Below are positions 1-8,870 of a DNA stretch of 64,000 bases, piece after piece (position 1 is the first letter of the stretch; every line of letters starts with the position of its first letter). Position numbers and translations under genes: made by a program. The stretch comes from Trichormus_B sp936914905 (GTDB lineage Bacteria > Cyanobacteriota > Cyanobacteriia > Cyanobacteriales > Nostocaceae). A model generated the notes under the pieces. That model did not search any database and was not told the DNA's origin. It saw nothing but the letters and a program-made list of their open reading frames with translations. Location: NCBI RefSeq assembly GCF_039871975.1, contig NZ_JBDPLL010000001.1, one strand, 5' to 3'.

Positions 1-309
1 CACCGGGCTGTAAGCAATATCCGGCTGTCTATCTGTAAAGCCAAAACCCAATAAATCCATAGCCCACGTTTCGTTCTTCCTGGCTAACAACGGTAATAAC
101 CGTCTAAATTCCAGAATAGAACTATCGAAACCGTGAACTAATAAAATCGGTATACCTCCACTACCTTGATGTACATAAGTAGTAGTAATGGCTTCAGGAC
201 TTAAAGGAGTTGCGATCGCCTGACTTTGGATACTTTGAGCCAAAGCGATAGAAGTCGGTTCACTCAGTTGCCCAACTACGGCAGGTAAGAAACTTGGAAA
301 CATAAACAT
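1..309 (-). CDS. alpha/beta hydrolase, 5' part (runs off the window)
   Basis: The reverse strand encodes about 103 residues open to the window edge. Near residue 52 it reads PILLVHGFDSS, followed by a segment ending ETWAMDLLGFG. This is the oxyanion-loop HG motif and the DLxGxG strand typical of alpha/beta-hydrolase-fold esterases and hydrolases. The catalytic Ser and His would lie outside the window. Two in-frame ATGs (309 and 303) are possible starts. The gene is divergent from the ccmK pair. The fold is clear; the substrate cannot be told. Confidence 0.75.
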   Translation of the reverse strand, partial: MFMFPSFLPAVVGQLSEPTSIALAQSIQSQAIATPLSPEAITTTYVHQGSGGIPILLVHGFDSSILEFRRLLPLLARKNETWAMDLLGFGFTDRQPDIAYSPV

Positions 310-312
310 CAG

Positions 313-352
313 TTTACCTGACAACTAACCACTTTACCTGACAACTAACCAC
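313..352. repeat. 20-bp direct tandem repeat, two copies
   Basis: TTTACCTGACAACTAACCAC occurs twice back to back between the divergent hydrolase and the ccmK pair. It sits in the shared promoter region, so it may be a duplicated regulatory site, or simply one of many tandem duplications in this genome. Confidence 0.8.
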
Positions 353-448
353 TAAAAATCAAAAAAGAAAATTTTCCCAAACGTCATAATCGGGACCAAA
401 GCCTCGTACAATAAATATCACTTATTGCGGATTCAGGAGAGTCAAGCC

Positions 449-760
449 ATGCCAGTGGCGGTTGGCGTAATTGAAACTTTAGGTTTTCCCTGTGTACTAG
501 CAGCAGCAGATGCAATGGTGAAATCTGCCGCTGTCACAATCGTATATTATGGCATTGCAGAAAGCGGACGATTACTAGTCGCTGTACGAGGACAAATTGC
601 AGAGGTCAGAACAGCAGTTGCAGCTGGAATCGCTTCTGGAGAAGAAGTTTATGGTGGTCAAGTGATCACTCACTACATAGTTCCCAATCCTCCAGAAAAT
701 GTGGAAACCATTCTTCCCATCTACTTCACTTCAAAATCTGAACCTTTCCGCACTTTTTAA
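449..760 (+). CDS. ccmK3: carboxysome shell hexamer protein, CcmK3-like (BMC domain)
   Basis: A 103-residue single BMC-domain protein of the beta-carboxysome shell. It begins MPVAVGVIETLGFP, continues VLAAADAMVKSA, and carries IVPNPPENVE near the C-terminus, all BMC landmarks. The SHYIVPNPPENV-type C-terminal region is the CcmK3 variant, and the gene directly precedes a CcmK4-type gene, the usual order. The ATG at 449 is preferred over an upstream TTG because AGGAGA lies 8 bases before it. In known systems CcmK3 forms mixed hexamers with CcmK4 and tunes shell permeability. The segment VYYGIAESGRLL replaces the usual pore-facing stretch, consistent with CcmK3 divergence. Confidence 0.88.
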   Translation: MPVAVGVIETLGFPCVLAAADAMVKSAAVTIVYYGIAESGRLLVAVRGQIAEVRTAVAAGIASGEEVYGGQVITHYIVPNPPENVETILPIYFTSKSEPFRTF

Positions 761-842
761 GTGAGTTGACTGGCAAGGTTAGGAAGGTAACTTCCCCAAA
801 TTAACTTGTAGCACATAATTTTATTCATAAAGGAGATTAATA

Positions 843-1193
843 GTGTCACTACAGGCAGTTGGATCATTAGAAACAAAGGGTTTTCCCTGTGTATTAGCAG
901 CAGCAGATGCAATGCTAAAAGCTGGACGAGTTACCCTCGTCGGTTACATCAGAGTAGGTAGCGCCCGCTTTACAGTCAATATTCGTGGTGACGTTTCTGA
1001 AGTCAAGGCCGCTATGGCTGCTGGTGTCGAAGCCGCAGAAAACGTATATGGTGGCACCTTAGAATCCTGGGTGATTATTCCCCGTCCTCATGAAAATGTT
1101 GAAGCAGTTCTTCCTATCGCCTATACAGATCAAGTTCAACAGTATCGAGAGTCTGTAGAAAATCCCATTGTTAGATCCTCCAACAGTAGATAG
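843..1193 (+). CDS. ccmK4: carboxysome shell hexamer protein, CcmK4-like (BMC domain)
   Basis: A 116-residue BMC-domain protein starting with GTG 843, with AAAGGAG seven bases upstream. Motifs are GSLETKGFP, VLAAADAMLKAGR, VGYIRVGSARFTVN (CcmK4-type pore region) and WVIIPRPHENVE. It lies 82 bases after ccmK3, probably in one transcript. This satellite pair is normally separate from the main ccmK2K1LMNO cluster, and no other ccm gene except a ccmP-like gene at 59196 is seen here. A heptamer-type repeat starts just after the stop. Confidence 0.92.
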   Translation: MSLQAVGSLETKGFPCVLAAADAMLKAGRVTLVGYIRVGSARFTVNIRGDVSEVKAAMAAGVEAAENVYGGTLESWVIIPRPHENVEAVLPIAYTDQVQQYRESVENPIVRSSNSR

Positions 1194-1199
1194 ATGAAC

Positions 1200-1242
1200 G
1201 GGTGTGGGTGTGTAGGGGTGTAGGGGTGTACGGGTATAGGTG
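1200..1242. repeat. short tandem repeat (GTGTAGGG-type)
   Basis: Degenerate iterations of GGTGTGG / GGTGTAGGG immediately follow the ccmK4 stop. This is the short tandemly repeated repetitive (STRR) sequence class typical of heterocystous cyanobacteria. Related copies occur near 3330 (other strand), 28800 and 59050. Confidence 0.7.
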
Positions 1243-1800
1243 AAGAATAACCTTTTATCCCTTCGGAGTTATACTCCGGCAAGCTGCGCTAACACTTTAG
1301 CGATACCTCAGTCCCAACCTGGGGGAAACCCATCCACCCCAGTGGCGTCCCAAGAGCGCGCTGACTCACCTCTTGCTCGCTCAATAGGAACTTACTTACC
1401 TTAGTATCGGAAGTGTTAGTTCATAAAAAATTCATACGTTTATTACTTTTATTGCGGAAATCGCCCAAAGGAATTACTTTAACTCAGTTATCTCCGTTAC
1501 ATTACACCTACATACTATTTATATTAGTATTGTAATAAGGAGCTTTTCCCGTTCACTAAGGTAAATTTTTAACCTTTGTGGATAAACTGTATTTCGACTC
1601 AAAAATTTCAACCTGTGATTAACTTGATTTCTCAACTTCACTATTGAGAACTGCCTTTAGCTGCAAGAGTATCAATACAACAGTTACTCTTTTAGGCAGC
1701 TTAAAAAATTCACAAGCAACTTTACTAATGCTATTGTCTAACAAATACCAATAAATGTAAAGAAATATCTCATAAATCATTAGAAAAGCTTGAAACTTAC
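1243..1800. other. intergenic region without a recognisable gene
   Basis: No coding frame with family resemblance is seen on either strand. Positions 1258-1400 are GC-richer and hold fragments of dispersed cyanobacterial repeats (for example TATACTCCGGCAAGCTGCGC). The rest is AT-rich leader of the HetZ-related gene. Confidence 0.5.
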
Positions 1801-1874
1801 TATGTAAGTATACATCTTAACTAGTAATTAATCATTCTATGTAAGAATACATCTTAACTAGTAATTAATCATTT
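1801..1874. repeat. 37-bp tandem repeat, two copies
   Basis: Two adjacent 37-bp units (1801-1837 and 1838-1874), each beginning TATGTAAG and containing CTTAACTAGTAATTAATCAT, differ at only two positions. They lie about 160 bases upstream of the HetZ-related gene, inside its probable promoter or leader, and could duplicate a regulator site. No consensus is recognised. Confidence 0.85.
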
Positions 1875-2034
1875 TTACCCCATAAATGGGAAATTAAACG
1901 ACCTTATTGAGATACTCATGCATGATTTGAGTAGAGTAAGACGTATTAGAAAATCAGTACACAAATTTCGTGAAGAAGTGGATTGACTATTTATCAGATC
2001 AGGGAAAACTAGTAGTTAATAACTATAGGTTGGA

Positions 2035-3222
2035 ATGGGGGTTGTGATGCACACTTTAAAGCAGAGCTTCGAGGAACGCAATCTCACTATGGAAAATGAT
2101 GCGGCAAAAGTGGCGCAATACTGGCAACAGCGACTCGCAGCGGAATGTCCAGAACAAAGTGAGGCGATTAGACAAAGTATTATGCTTTGGTTGTTGGGGG
2201 CAGACTTACAACGATTTGATCTACTCAACTCAAAAGAATTGGAAATTACCAAACAAGCAATGGAATATCGCTGGCGGATCTTACAGCAGCGATACTTAGG
2301 TATGGGGCGAGAACGCGCTTATCGTAACCTACTCAGTCGATTGGGTAGTGTAATGACCCTGAGAAAGAAAATTCAGACGTGGGTTGGTCTCAGTCGCGAT
2401 CGCCAACGCAGTGTCATAGACGTATTACAAGAAGTCCTCCAAGAACTCCTGCAAAGTGACTCATATATGCAGCAGGAAATATCCACCATCGCGGAGATTA
2501 GCACGGATAGAAGATTGCAGGACATTTTACTGTTCGCCACCATAGAAGAATATTGTTTGCGTCCAGTCCGTAACCAACCCCTGTTAGTGTATCGCTTTGT
2601 GAATTATCTACGCCGTATTCAGCGTGGTGGATTAACCCAAGTTCCTACTAACGACTTAATCAGACTTGTTTCTGACGAAGTGCTTACAGAAGATACAGAC
2701 AATCCACTCAACCTAGTAGATAATCAAGCGATCGCTCAATATCAAGAAGCACAAAAACTAGAAGAACAACAATCACTACGTCAAGCTGTATATGAAGAAT
2801 TTGAGCAATACTTACTGCAAAACTTAGGTCAACAGGCAGTAGACTGGCTACAATTATATCTCCAAGGCAAAACTCAAGAAGAAATTGCCAAAAGATTGAA
2901 TAAGCCCATTAAAGAAGTATACCGACTCAGAGAAAAAATCAGCTATCATGCTGTGCGTGTTTTTGCTATTAAAGGCAAGCCAGAACTTGTTGATAACTGG
3001 CTCTCCATTTCCTTACCAGAACACAACTTAGGTCTAACACAACATCAATGGCAACAAATGGAGGAAAAATTAACTTCTCTGGGCAAACAGATCCTCAATC
3101 TATTGAAAAAAGGTGACTCCATAGAAGCCATAGCCCAAAATTTACAACTCAAAACCCATCAGGTCTTAGGCGAATGGACAAAAATCTATCTTGCCGCCCA
3201 AACCTTAAGAACTCAACAATAA
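2035..3222 (+). CDS. HetZ-related heterocyst-differentiation-type protein
   Basis: A soluble protein of up to 395 residues with no signal peptide. The C-terminal third holds a sigma-70-region-4-like helix-turn-helix: TQEEIAKRLNKPIKEVYRLREK near residue 285, and a second HTH-like stretch SIEAIAQNLQLKTHQVLGEW near residue 363. Length and layout match the HetZ family, DNA-binding regulators acting early in heterocyst differentiation with HetR. No patU lies next to it, so a HetZ-related paralogue is more likely than the hetZ of the patU-hetZ cluster. The start is uncertain: ATG 2035, ATG 2047 (GGGGG upstream) and ATG 2089 are all possible. No disruption is seen. Confidence 0.6.
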   Translation: MGVVMHTLKQSFEERNLTMENDAAKVAQYWQQRLAAECPEQSEAIRQSIMLWLLGADLQRFDLLNSKELEITKQAMEYRWRILQQRYLGMGRERAYRNLLSRLGSVMTLRKKIQTWVGLSRDRQRSVIDVLQEVLQELLQSDSYMQQEISTIAEISTDRRLQDILLFATIEEYCLRPVRNQPLLVYRFVNYLRRIQRGGLTQVPTNDLIRLVSDEVLTEDTDNPLNLVDNQAIAQYQEAQKLEEQQSLRQAVYEEFEQYLLQNLGQQAVDWLQLYLQGKTQEEIAKRLNKPIKEVYRLREKISYHAVRVFAIKGKPELVDNWLSISLPEHNLGLTQHQWQQMEEKLTSLGKQILNLLKKGDSIEAIAQNLQLKTHQVLGEWTKIYLAAQTLRTQQ

Positions 3223-3274
3223 CTGAATTTTGGATTGCAAGATTCCAAGCTCAAAGTTATATCAGATGGAAGTT

Positions 3275-3304
3275 AGGCATTGGGCATTGGGCATTGGGCA
3301 TTGA
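3275..3304. repeat. heptamer STRR (GGGCATT)n
   Basis: Four iterations of GGCATTG follow the HetZ-related gene. About 15 bases further is a pyrimidine-rich series of CCCTACACC/CTTACACT units, the reverse-strand version of the GTGTAGGG repeat. The same heptamer on the opposite strand occurs at 47989-48016. Confidence 0.8.
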
Positions 3305-3458
3305 AATTTTCCCCTCTACTCCCCTACACCCTTACACTCTTACACCCATAACCCAGTCTCCTTGCACCAGTAACTTATGCCATATTAAGATATGGTAAGT
3401 CTTAACTAATTGACACACTTAGTTTTCCGCTATTGACTTAATTCCTTGTGAATATTTC

Positions 3459-4142
3459 ATGCAAACCGAGGTTTTTAGCGATCTTTTCCCCTTGTTGAGT
3501 ACAGCCAATCCCCAGACTTTAGAATGGCTACTCAACATAGCGGTTGAACACGAGTACCCCTCTGGACGAGCAGTTTTAATGGAAGATGCTTGGGGTAACG
3601 CAGTTTATTTCTTGATTTCTGGTTGGGTGAAAGTCCGGCGTACCAATGGCTATAATTCTGTGACAATAGCAATTTTGGGTCGGGGCGACTTCTTTGGTGA
3701 AATGGCAGTTTTAGATGAATCCCCACGTTCAACTGATGTTGTTGCCCTTTCTCCAGTTAAATTGTTGACTGTCTCCAGAGAACGTTTTATCCAAATCTTG
3801 TTTAAAGATCCACAGTTACATCACCGAATGCTGCAATTGATGGTGCGACGAGTAAGGCAAATAAATATGCGCTTACAAATGCAGTCTTCACCACCAGCGG
3901 TTAAACTCGCTCATACTTTAGTTAGCCTGAATGATAACTATGGTCAGGAGTCAGATCAAGGCAAGGAAATTTATTATATCCCTTTTAAAGACTTGGCAGA
4001 AGTAGCCGAAATCAGCTTAGATGAAACTATCAAAATTATGGAAAAACTTCATGAAAGAGGATGGATCAAATGTGATCCTACTAGCCAGTCTATTTATGTC
4101 ATTAACTTCAAACAGCTTGAAAATTTGGCTAATAAGTTCTAA
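3459..4142 (+). CDS. Crp/Fnr-family cAMP-receptor-type regulator
   Basis: A 227-residue regulator. Residues ~15-130 form a cyclic-nucleotide-binding jelly roll with FFGEMAVLDESPRSTDVV; the E, R and S/T of this cassette contact cAMP in bacterial CRP, so binding is plausible. A dimer helix (~130-155) follows, then a winged HTH (FKDLAEVAEISLDETIKIMEK). It resembles the cyanobacterial AnCrpA/SyCRP1-type regulators, which in Anabaena activate nitrogen-fixation and motility genes. FNR-type cysteines are absent. It starts at ATG 3459 with a weak ribosome site and stands alone between the HetZ-related gene and the M61 peptidase. Confidence 0.82.
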   Translation: MQTEVFSDLFPLLSTANPQTLEWLLNIAVEHEYPSGRAVLMEDAWGNAVYFLISGWVKVRRTNGYNSVTIAILGRGDFFGEMAVLDESPRSTDVVALSPVKLLTVSRERFIQILFKDPQLHHRMLQLMVRRVRQINMRLQMQSSPPAVKLAHTLVSLNDNYGQESDQGKEIYYIPFKDLAEVAEISLDETIKIMEKLHERGWIKCDPTSQSIYVINFKQLENLANKF

Positions 4143-4247
4143 TCAGTACTGACTGTAGATGTAGCATAAGTTAGTAGGATATTGAGTATTGACTATTATC
4201 TATAAAGTCTTGACCATTAACTAATAACTCTAGACTTGGCACACAAA

Positions 4248-6029
4248 ATGATTGAACTAATAGCAGTTAGTTTGAAAACTCAAGTTCAGGAAATTGAACC
4301 AGCAATTCATTACTGGGTAGCAATGCCCCAACCAGAAAATCATCTGTTTGAGGTGACTTTACATCTTGTAGGCTACCCATTACCAATTCTTGATTTGAAA
4401 ATGCCAGTATGGACACCAGGGTCTTACTTGGTGCGAGAATACGCCAAGAATTTACAAAATTTTGCTGCCTTTGCTGGGTCTAAACCTTTAAATTGGCGAA
4501 AAATTAGTAAAAACCACTGGCAAATCGAAAAGGGAGATGTTTCTGAAGTAGTTCTGCGTTACCGCGTCTTTGCCAATGAGTTGTCAGTACGCACAAATCA
4601 TTTGGATGCTACCCATGGTTATTTTAACGGTGCGGCGCTATTTTTACGAATTCCTGGTTGGGAAGAACAAGCAATTCATATTACCATTGTCCCACCACAC
4701 CCTGAATGGCAAATAACGACAGGTTTATCATCAATTACTGAAGAGACTAATACTTTTTTAGCTGCGGATTTTGATACTCTTGTTGATACTCCTTTTGAGA
4801 TTGGTAAGCATCAACTGTTTCATTTTGAGGTATTAGGAAAACCTCATGAGTTAGCAATCTGGGGACAGGGAAACTGTAAACCCCAAAAGATGTTAGAGGA
4901 CTTTAAGAGAATTATTGAACATGAAGCACAAATATTTGGCGATTTGCCATATCAAAAGTATGTGTTTCTGCTGCATTTATTCAACCAAGCTTATGGTGGA
5001 TTAGAACATAAAAATTCCTGTTCATTACTTTATGATCGGTTTGGATTTCGTCTGAAAGATAAATACGAACGTTTTATTCAATTAGTAGCGCATGAATTTT
5101 TTCATTTGTGGAATGTGAAGCGAATTCGCCCCAAAGATTTCGAGGTTTTTAATTATGATCAAGAGAACTATACACAGTCTCTTTGGTTTTGTGAGGGAAC
5201 CACAAGTTATTATGATTTGATAATTCCTTTACGGGCAGGAATTTATGATATCAAATCTTACTTTCATCATTTAGATCAAGAAATTACCAAATATCAATTA
5301 ACACCAGGAAGAAACGTACAACGTCTTTCTGAGTCGAGTCTTGATGCTTGGATTAAACTTTATCGTCCAGATGCTAATAGTGGTAATTCCCAAATTTCCT
5401 ACTATTTGAAGGGCGAAATGGTATCGCTATTGCTGGATTTATTGATTCGTTCTCGTCATCATAGTCAGCTTTCTCTTGATGATGTTATGCTGAAAATGTG
5501 GGAACAATTTGGTAAGGCTGAAATTGGTTATACTCCAGAAGAATTACAAGAAGTAATTGAATCTGTGGCTGGAATGGATTTATCGGATTTCTTTAAGAGC
5601 TACATTCATGGACTAGATGATTTACCTTTTAATGATTATTTAGAACCTTTTGGGTTGCAATTGGTAGAAGAATGTGAACAAGAACCTTATTTGGGTGTGA
5701 AAATAAAAACTGAATATGGACGAGAAATAATTAAGTTTGTGGAAATGGGTTCCCCTGCAAACATTGTGGGAATTGATGCTGGTGATGAGTTATTAGCAAT
5801 TGATGGAATTAAGGTAGGAACAAGCCAATTGAATGATCGTTTGCACGATTACCAACCTTACGATACTATCCAAATCACGGTTTTCCATCAAGATCAATTG
5901 CTTAACTATTCTGTGAGTTTAGGAAAAGAACATCCGACTAAATATCAGTTACAGCCAGTAAAAAATCCTAATACTACTCAGGAAGAAAATTTTTACGGTT
6001 GGTTAGGTGTGCAGTTGTCGAGTTTTTGA
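4248..6029 (+). CDS. M61 glycyl-aminopeptidase-type metallopeptidase with PDZ domain
   Basis: A 593-residue soluble protein. The N-terminal ~170 residues are the all-beta M61 domain (MPQPENHLFEV, MPVWTPGSYLVREY). The catalytic domain has VAHEFFHLWNVKRIRP, an HExxH zinc site near residues 282-286, with the third ligand expected in LWFCEGTTSYY. A PDZ domain near residues 470-560 includes PYLGVK and GSPANIVGIDAGDELLAIDG. All catalytic residues are present. ATG 4248 is chosen because the family alignment begins a few residues later; an in-frame TTG at 4236 is also possible. No signal peptide is visible. Confidence 0.92.
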   Translation: MIELIAVSLKTQVQEIEPAIHYWVAMPQPENHLFEVTLHLVGYPLPILDLKMPVWTPGSYLVREYAKNLQNFAAFAGSKPLNWRKISKNHWQIEKGDVSEVVLRYRVFANELSVRTNHLDATHGYFNGAALFLRIPGWEEQAIHITIVPPHPEWQITTGLSSITEETNTFLAADFDTLVDTPFEIGKHQLFHFEVLGKPHELAIWGQGNCKPQKMLEDFKRIIEHEAQIFGDLPYQKYVFLLHLFNQAYGGLEHKNSCSLLYDRFGFRLKDKYERFIQLVAHEFFHLWNVKRIRPKDFEVFNYDQENYTQSLWFCEGTTSYYDLIIPLRAGIYDIKSYFHHLDQEITKYQLTPGRNVQRLSESSLDAWIKLYRPDANSGNSQISYYLKGEMVSLLLDLLIRSRHHSQLSLDDVMLKMWEQFGKAEIGYTPEELQEVIESVAGMDLSDFFKSYIHGLDDLPFNDYLEPFGLQLVEECEQEPYLGVKIKTEYGREIIKFVEMGSPANIVGIDAGDELLAIDGIKVGTSQLNDRLHDYQPYDTIQITVFHQDQLLNYSVSLGKEHPTKYQLQPVKNPNTTQEENFYGWLGVQLSSF

Positions 6030-6230
6030 TAAAAATTCGTAAGCATTCAGCCAGGTAGAAATTGAGGATCATGGGTATTACAGGGTTACTATTGGGCTTG
6101 TGTCATATAATAATCTACTAAGTAAAGTAGATAAATAAGAAAATGCTGATATTATTAGCAAATTTTTACATCTCCAAAATTAAAATTTATCCCATTCTAA
6201 AATTCTATCTAGAATGGAATAAATAAAACG

Positions 6231-6497
6231 TAACCATTCAGCTAATGCCTAACGGCATACTACCCGAACAGGCATCAGTAATCAGCCTTTTGAGGCTAAC
6301 GCCAAAAATACCTAAGTAGGTGGGCGGAAAAATTGATAACTATGTCATGGCGAATGCAGCAAAGGGGAATCAAGCAATTCCAAGGGTTTCAGTTAATTTA
6401 CATTTTGTAACATAGTTATGTTGATTTGTGTCTACCTACTTATTTGATAATTAACCAATTTCTCAAACATTCTGACTACTGACTCCTGAATTCTTAC
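6231..6497. repeat. dispersed ~139-bp repeat, copy A, interrupted by a MITE
   Basis: 6231-6314 plus 6443-6497 match 40801-40939 along its length (shared blocks include CATTCAGCTAATGCCTAA, CTAACGCCAAAAATACCTA and GACTCCTGA). Copy A is split by 126 bp at a TA dinucleotide, while copy B is uninterrupted and gives the empty site. It lies between two convergent genes. Confidence 0.85.
6315..6440. mobile_element. 126-bp MITE (TA target, IS630/Tc1-type ends), copy 1
   Basis: The terminal inverted repeats are AGTAGGTGGGCGG... and ...TGTCTACCTACT, with inner homology around ATAACTATG / CATAGTTAT. TA flanks both ends (6313-6314 and 6441-6442), and the empty site at 40883-40884 has a single TA, so TA was duplicated. 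There is no coding capacity. Size, ends and TA target resemble the Nezha MITEs described in Anabaena and Nostoc, which are thought to be moved by an IS630/Tc1-family transposase. A second copy in inverse orientation is at 26542-26666. Confidence 0.88.
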
Positions 6498-6525
6498 AAT
6501 AAAACTAGAAACAATAACTTTTTAG

Positions 6526-7266
6526 TTATTTATTTTGACTTTTTAAAACACCTGGTTCATGCTGTATGGCTAGAACATCTAAAATATCAGTTTGGGAACA
6601 ATATTTTAAATCTTCTAAACATTGCAGGCGTAATAATCGCTTACCATGACTAGCTTGGTGGAATAATCCCAATAAGTCATTTTGCCACTGAGAATAAAGT
6701 GCGATCGCACTCGCAACTTCATCATTACCAGCTAATTCTTCGAGGGAAGAGTTGGTTTGTTGCCAAATACTATGAGCGATCGCACCAGCACAAACGGTAT
6801 CTTCTAAAGAAAAACTGCCTTCCCAGCCAGAACCAACAATCCAGACTGTTTTTGGTTGTTTTTCTAGGAGAAACCCTACCACCGCAGCTCGATTAATTAA
6901 AGCAGCTGCGAGGACGATAGGAGCATCTTGTATCCGTTGTAAGGCACGAGTACCATTGGTGGTACTAATAAATAAGCGCCTCCCCTCTACCAGTTCTGCG
7001 GTGCAATCTAGGGGAGAATTCCCTAATTCAAAGCCAGCTACCTTACCACCACCTCGTTCTCCAGCCCGTAATCGTTTTTCAGCCGGCCATTTTTCGCTAA
7101 CTTCCATTAGTAGGTCTAAATCACTGAAGACTTGTACCGCCTCGCCTCCAGCCGCTAAAACTGTCGCCATTGTGCTAGTGGCTCGCAAGACGTCGACGGC
7201 GATCGCGCATTCTGGCGCTTCATCAGTTGGGGTTAATTCTGGAGTATGATATACAAATATCTTCAC
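6526..7266 (-). CDS. comB: ComB-family 2-phosphosulfolactate phosphatase-like protein
   Basis: 246 residues with the ComB-family signatures AIAVDVLRATSTM, GERGGGKVAGFELGNSP, STTNGTRAL and CAGAIAH near residue 159. In archaea ComB removes phosphate from 2-phosphosulfolactate in coenzyme M synthesis. Cyanobacteria lack coenzyme M, so the substrate here is unknown, possibly a sulfolactate-type compound. Full length with all motifs; ATG at 7266. Two GCGATCGC octamers lie inside the coding region. The gene stands alone. Confidence 0.85.
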   Translation of the reverse strand: MKIFVYHTPELTPTDEAPECAIAVDVLRATSTMATVLAAGGEAVQVFSDLDLLMEVSEKWPAEKRLRAGERGGGKVAGFELGNSPLDCTAELVEGRRLFISTTNGTRALQRIQDAPIVLAAALINRAAVVGFLLEKQPKTVWIVGSGWEGSFSLEDTVCAGAIAHSIWQQTNSSLEELAGNDEVASAIALYSQWQNDLLGLFHQASHGKRLLRLQCLEDLKYCSQTDILDVLAIQHEPGVLKSQNK

Positions 7267-7881
7267 GGGCTAGATATACCTGCTCTATACTACTGCGGTT
7301 ATATTCTACCTACTTCATGTCACCAACTAACAGTATAAAACTCTATCTCTTGACTAATACATAAATACTAAAAAGTATAGAAAGCTCACTAAGTAAGATT
7401 TTAAGCTTTCCGACTTTGTATAATTTCTTCTAATCGAAAAGATAGAAAAAGCCGGATCGATTTTCAAGCTCGTGTTTTTGCGATAGCTACGCTTGCCGCA
7501 GGCATCGCCCCAAACTCTCTATCTCTTCAGTCAAATTCTCAAAATCTAAATTCTCAATATTCCTATTCCGTAACTTGTTAGACTATATCTTCAATACAGA
7601 GTAAATAGTCTTGCTTATATTAAAGATACTGCAATCTGTTTCTGTATCATTGCTTTGTGTCCTTTGATTGAGCTAATGTAACCCACATTCCGCACTTCAT
7701 TTTGAAGTACAATATTTATATGGGAAATCACAAATAGCTACGTAGTAAACACATAATTTAAATAGTAAACAGATAGACAATACGTAAGGATTCAGGTGGT
7801 GGGGTATTGACAATAAATTTAGGCTCAAAAATGATTAAATGAGTTTAAATAAGCTTGAATTAAATAAAAATACCCAAAAAT
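7267..7881. other. intergenic region, no gene seen
   Basis: About 600 bases of AT-rich DNA upstream of comB. Near 7480-7510 is TTGCGATAGCTACGCTTGCC followed by GCAGGCATCGCC, a member of the dispersed palindromic repeats also seen near 38760 and 40100. No credible coding frame is seen on either strand. Confidence 0.5.
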
Positions 7882-8331
7882 ATGAATTACCAAAAAGAAG
7901 AGTTTGAGAGTAAGAACTTGGATCACTTGGGAATAATAGCAGGAATAATAGATGAAATAGGAATTGTAGAAAAAATTAATGAGATATTCTTAATAGAGAG
8001 TATAGAGAAAGTGAATACAGGATAAATAGTCAAAGTAATCATTCTGAACGGACTAGGTTTTGTATGGAGACCATTATATTTATTCCCTCAATTCTTTGAG
8101 GAAAAACCATAGAATATTTCCTAGGAGCGGGAATTGAAGCCGAAGATTTAAATGATGATAAAATAGGCAAAGTAATGGAATGGATAAGCTATACAAATAT
8201 TGATTAACTAAATTATTTCTAATAATTGCCTTAGAAGTAGTAAAAAAATATGGAGTAGTAAGCAAATATTCCCATTTAGATTCAACCTCATTGCATTTGC
8301 ATAAAGAGTATAATAATTGCCTAGATGATCT
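7882..8331 (+). pseudogene. IS1634-family transposase remnant
   Basis: Opening at ATG 7882, the frames read LDHLGIIAGIIDEIGIVEK, then VVKxIILNGLGFVWRPLYLF, GIEAEDLNDDKIGKVM and KYGVxxKYSHLDSTS: the N-terminal portion of the DUF4277/IS1634-type transposases common in cyanobacteria. It is broken by a TAA after KVNTG (about 8022), several frameshifts and further stops, and the catalytic C-terminal half is missing. A smaller piece of the same family is at 61710-61780. Confidence 0.82.
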
Positions 8332-8870
8332 ATGACAAGAATTATTGGATATTTCAGAGCTAGTGCATTGGGTGGGTTCCTAGACTTGAAGCAACTGGCG
8401 TATGTTTTCAAGGGATTCATTTTCTGATTACACAAGGAGTTTATAGGATTATGAACTTGACAGAGGAACGTTGTCGAATTTGCCAATTCCTACCTACAGC
8501 TTGTCAAAAGTATTATTTATTTTCGTACTTTTCAAATTTACAATTCACGATTGTATATATACTCTTGTATTTTCATAAGTCATTAAAAAATTCAAATTAA
8601 AGATCGTTGTCTAACTAGCTTTTTTTACACAATAAGAAAGCTGGAAATTTGAGGTGCATAATTTATATTATCATGGCTACTGGATTTTAAAAAACTATAG
8701 TTATGAATTGCTTGTAAATATAATTTATCTATGCTACTTAATGAAGTACTAAATGTGGGTTCTAAGTTTACAGAAGTTTTAATATAGCATTTATCCCAAA
8801 ATTTTGTATCCCCTGAATACAATACATAGGGGAAGAAGTTATTCAGGCATCCGTGAGTAACCAAAAGGAT
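8332..8870. other. intergenic, probably decayed mobile-element DNA
   Basis: No family is recognised. The stretch lies between the IS1634 remnant and the IS66-type remnant, is AT-rich, and its open frames lack similarity to known domains. Confidence 0.4.

Larger units (their letters stand above)
6030..6525. other. intergenic region holding nested repeats
   Basis: There is no gene. Positions 6037-6050 carry a partial copy (CGTAAGCATTCAGC) of the repeat described at 6231-6497, and the inverted AT-rich stretch 6193-6217 (CCATTCTAAAATTC / AGAATGGAA) could form a hairpin after the M61 gene. Confidence 0.5.

Noticed and set aside
2016..2252. Minus-strand frame opposite the HetZ-related gene
   Set aside because: Cysteine/serine-rich composition with no family resemblance; it is an antisense shadow of an intact gene.
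6956..7249. 97-codon plus-strand frame inside comB
   Set aside because: Lies entirely antisense to a well-supported gene and has low-complexity composition.
8208..8864. Minus-strand frames of 92 and 79 codons in the IS remnant area
   Set aside because: No domain resemblance; they overlap decayed transposase DNA read on the other strand.
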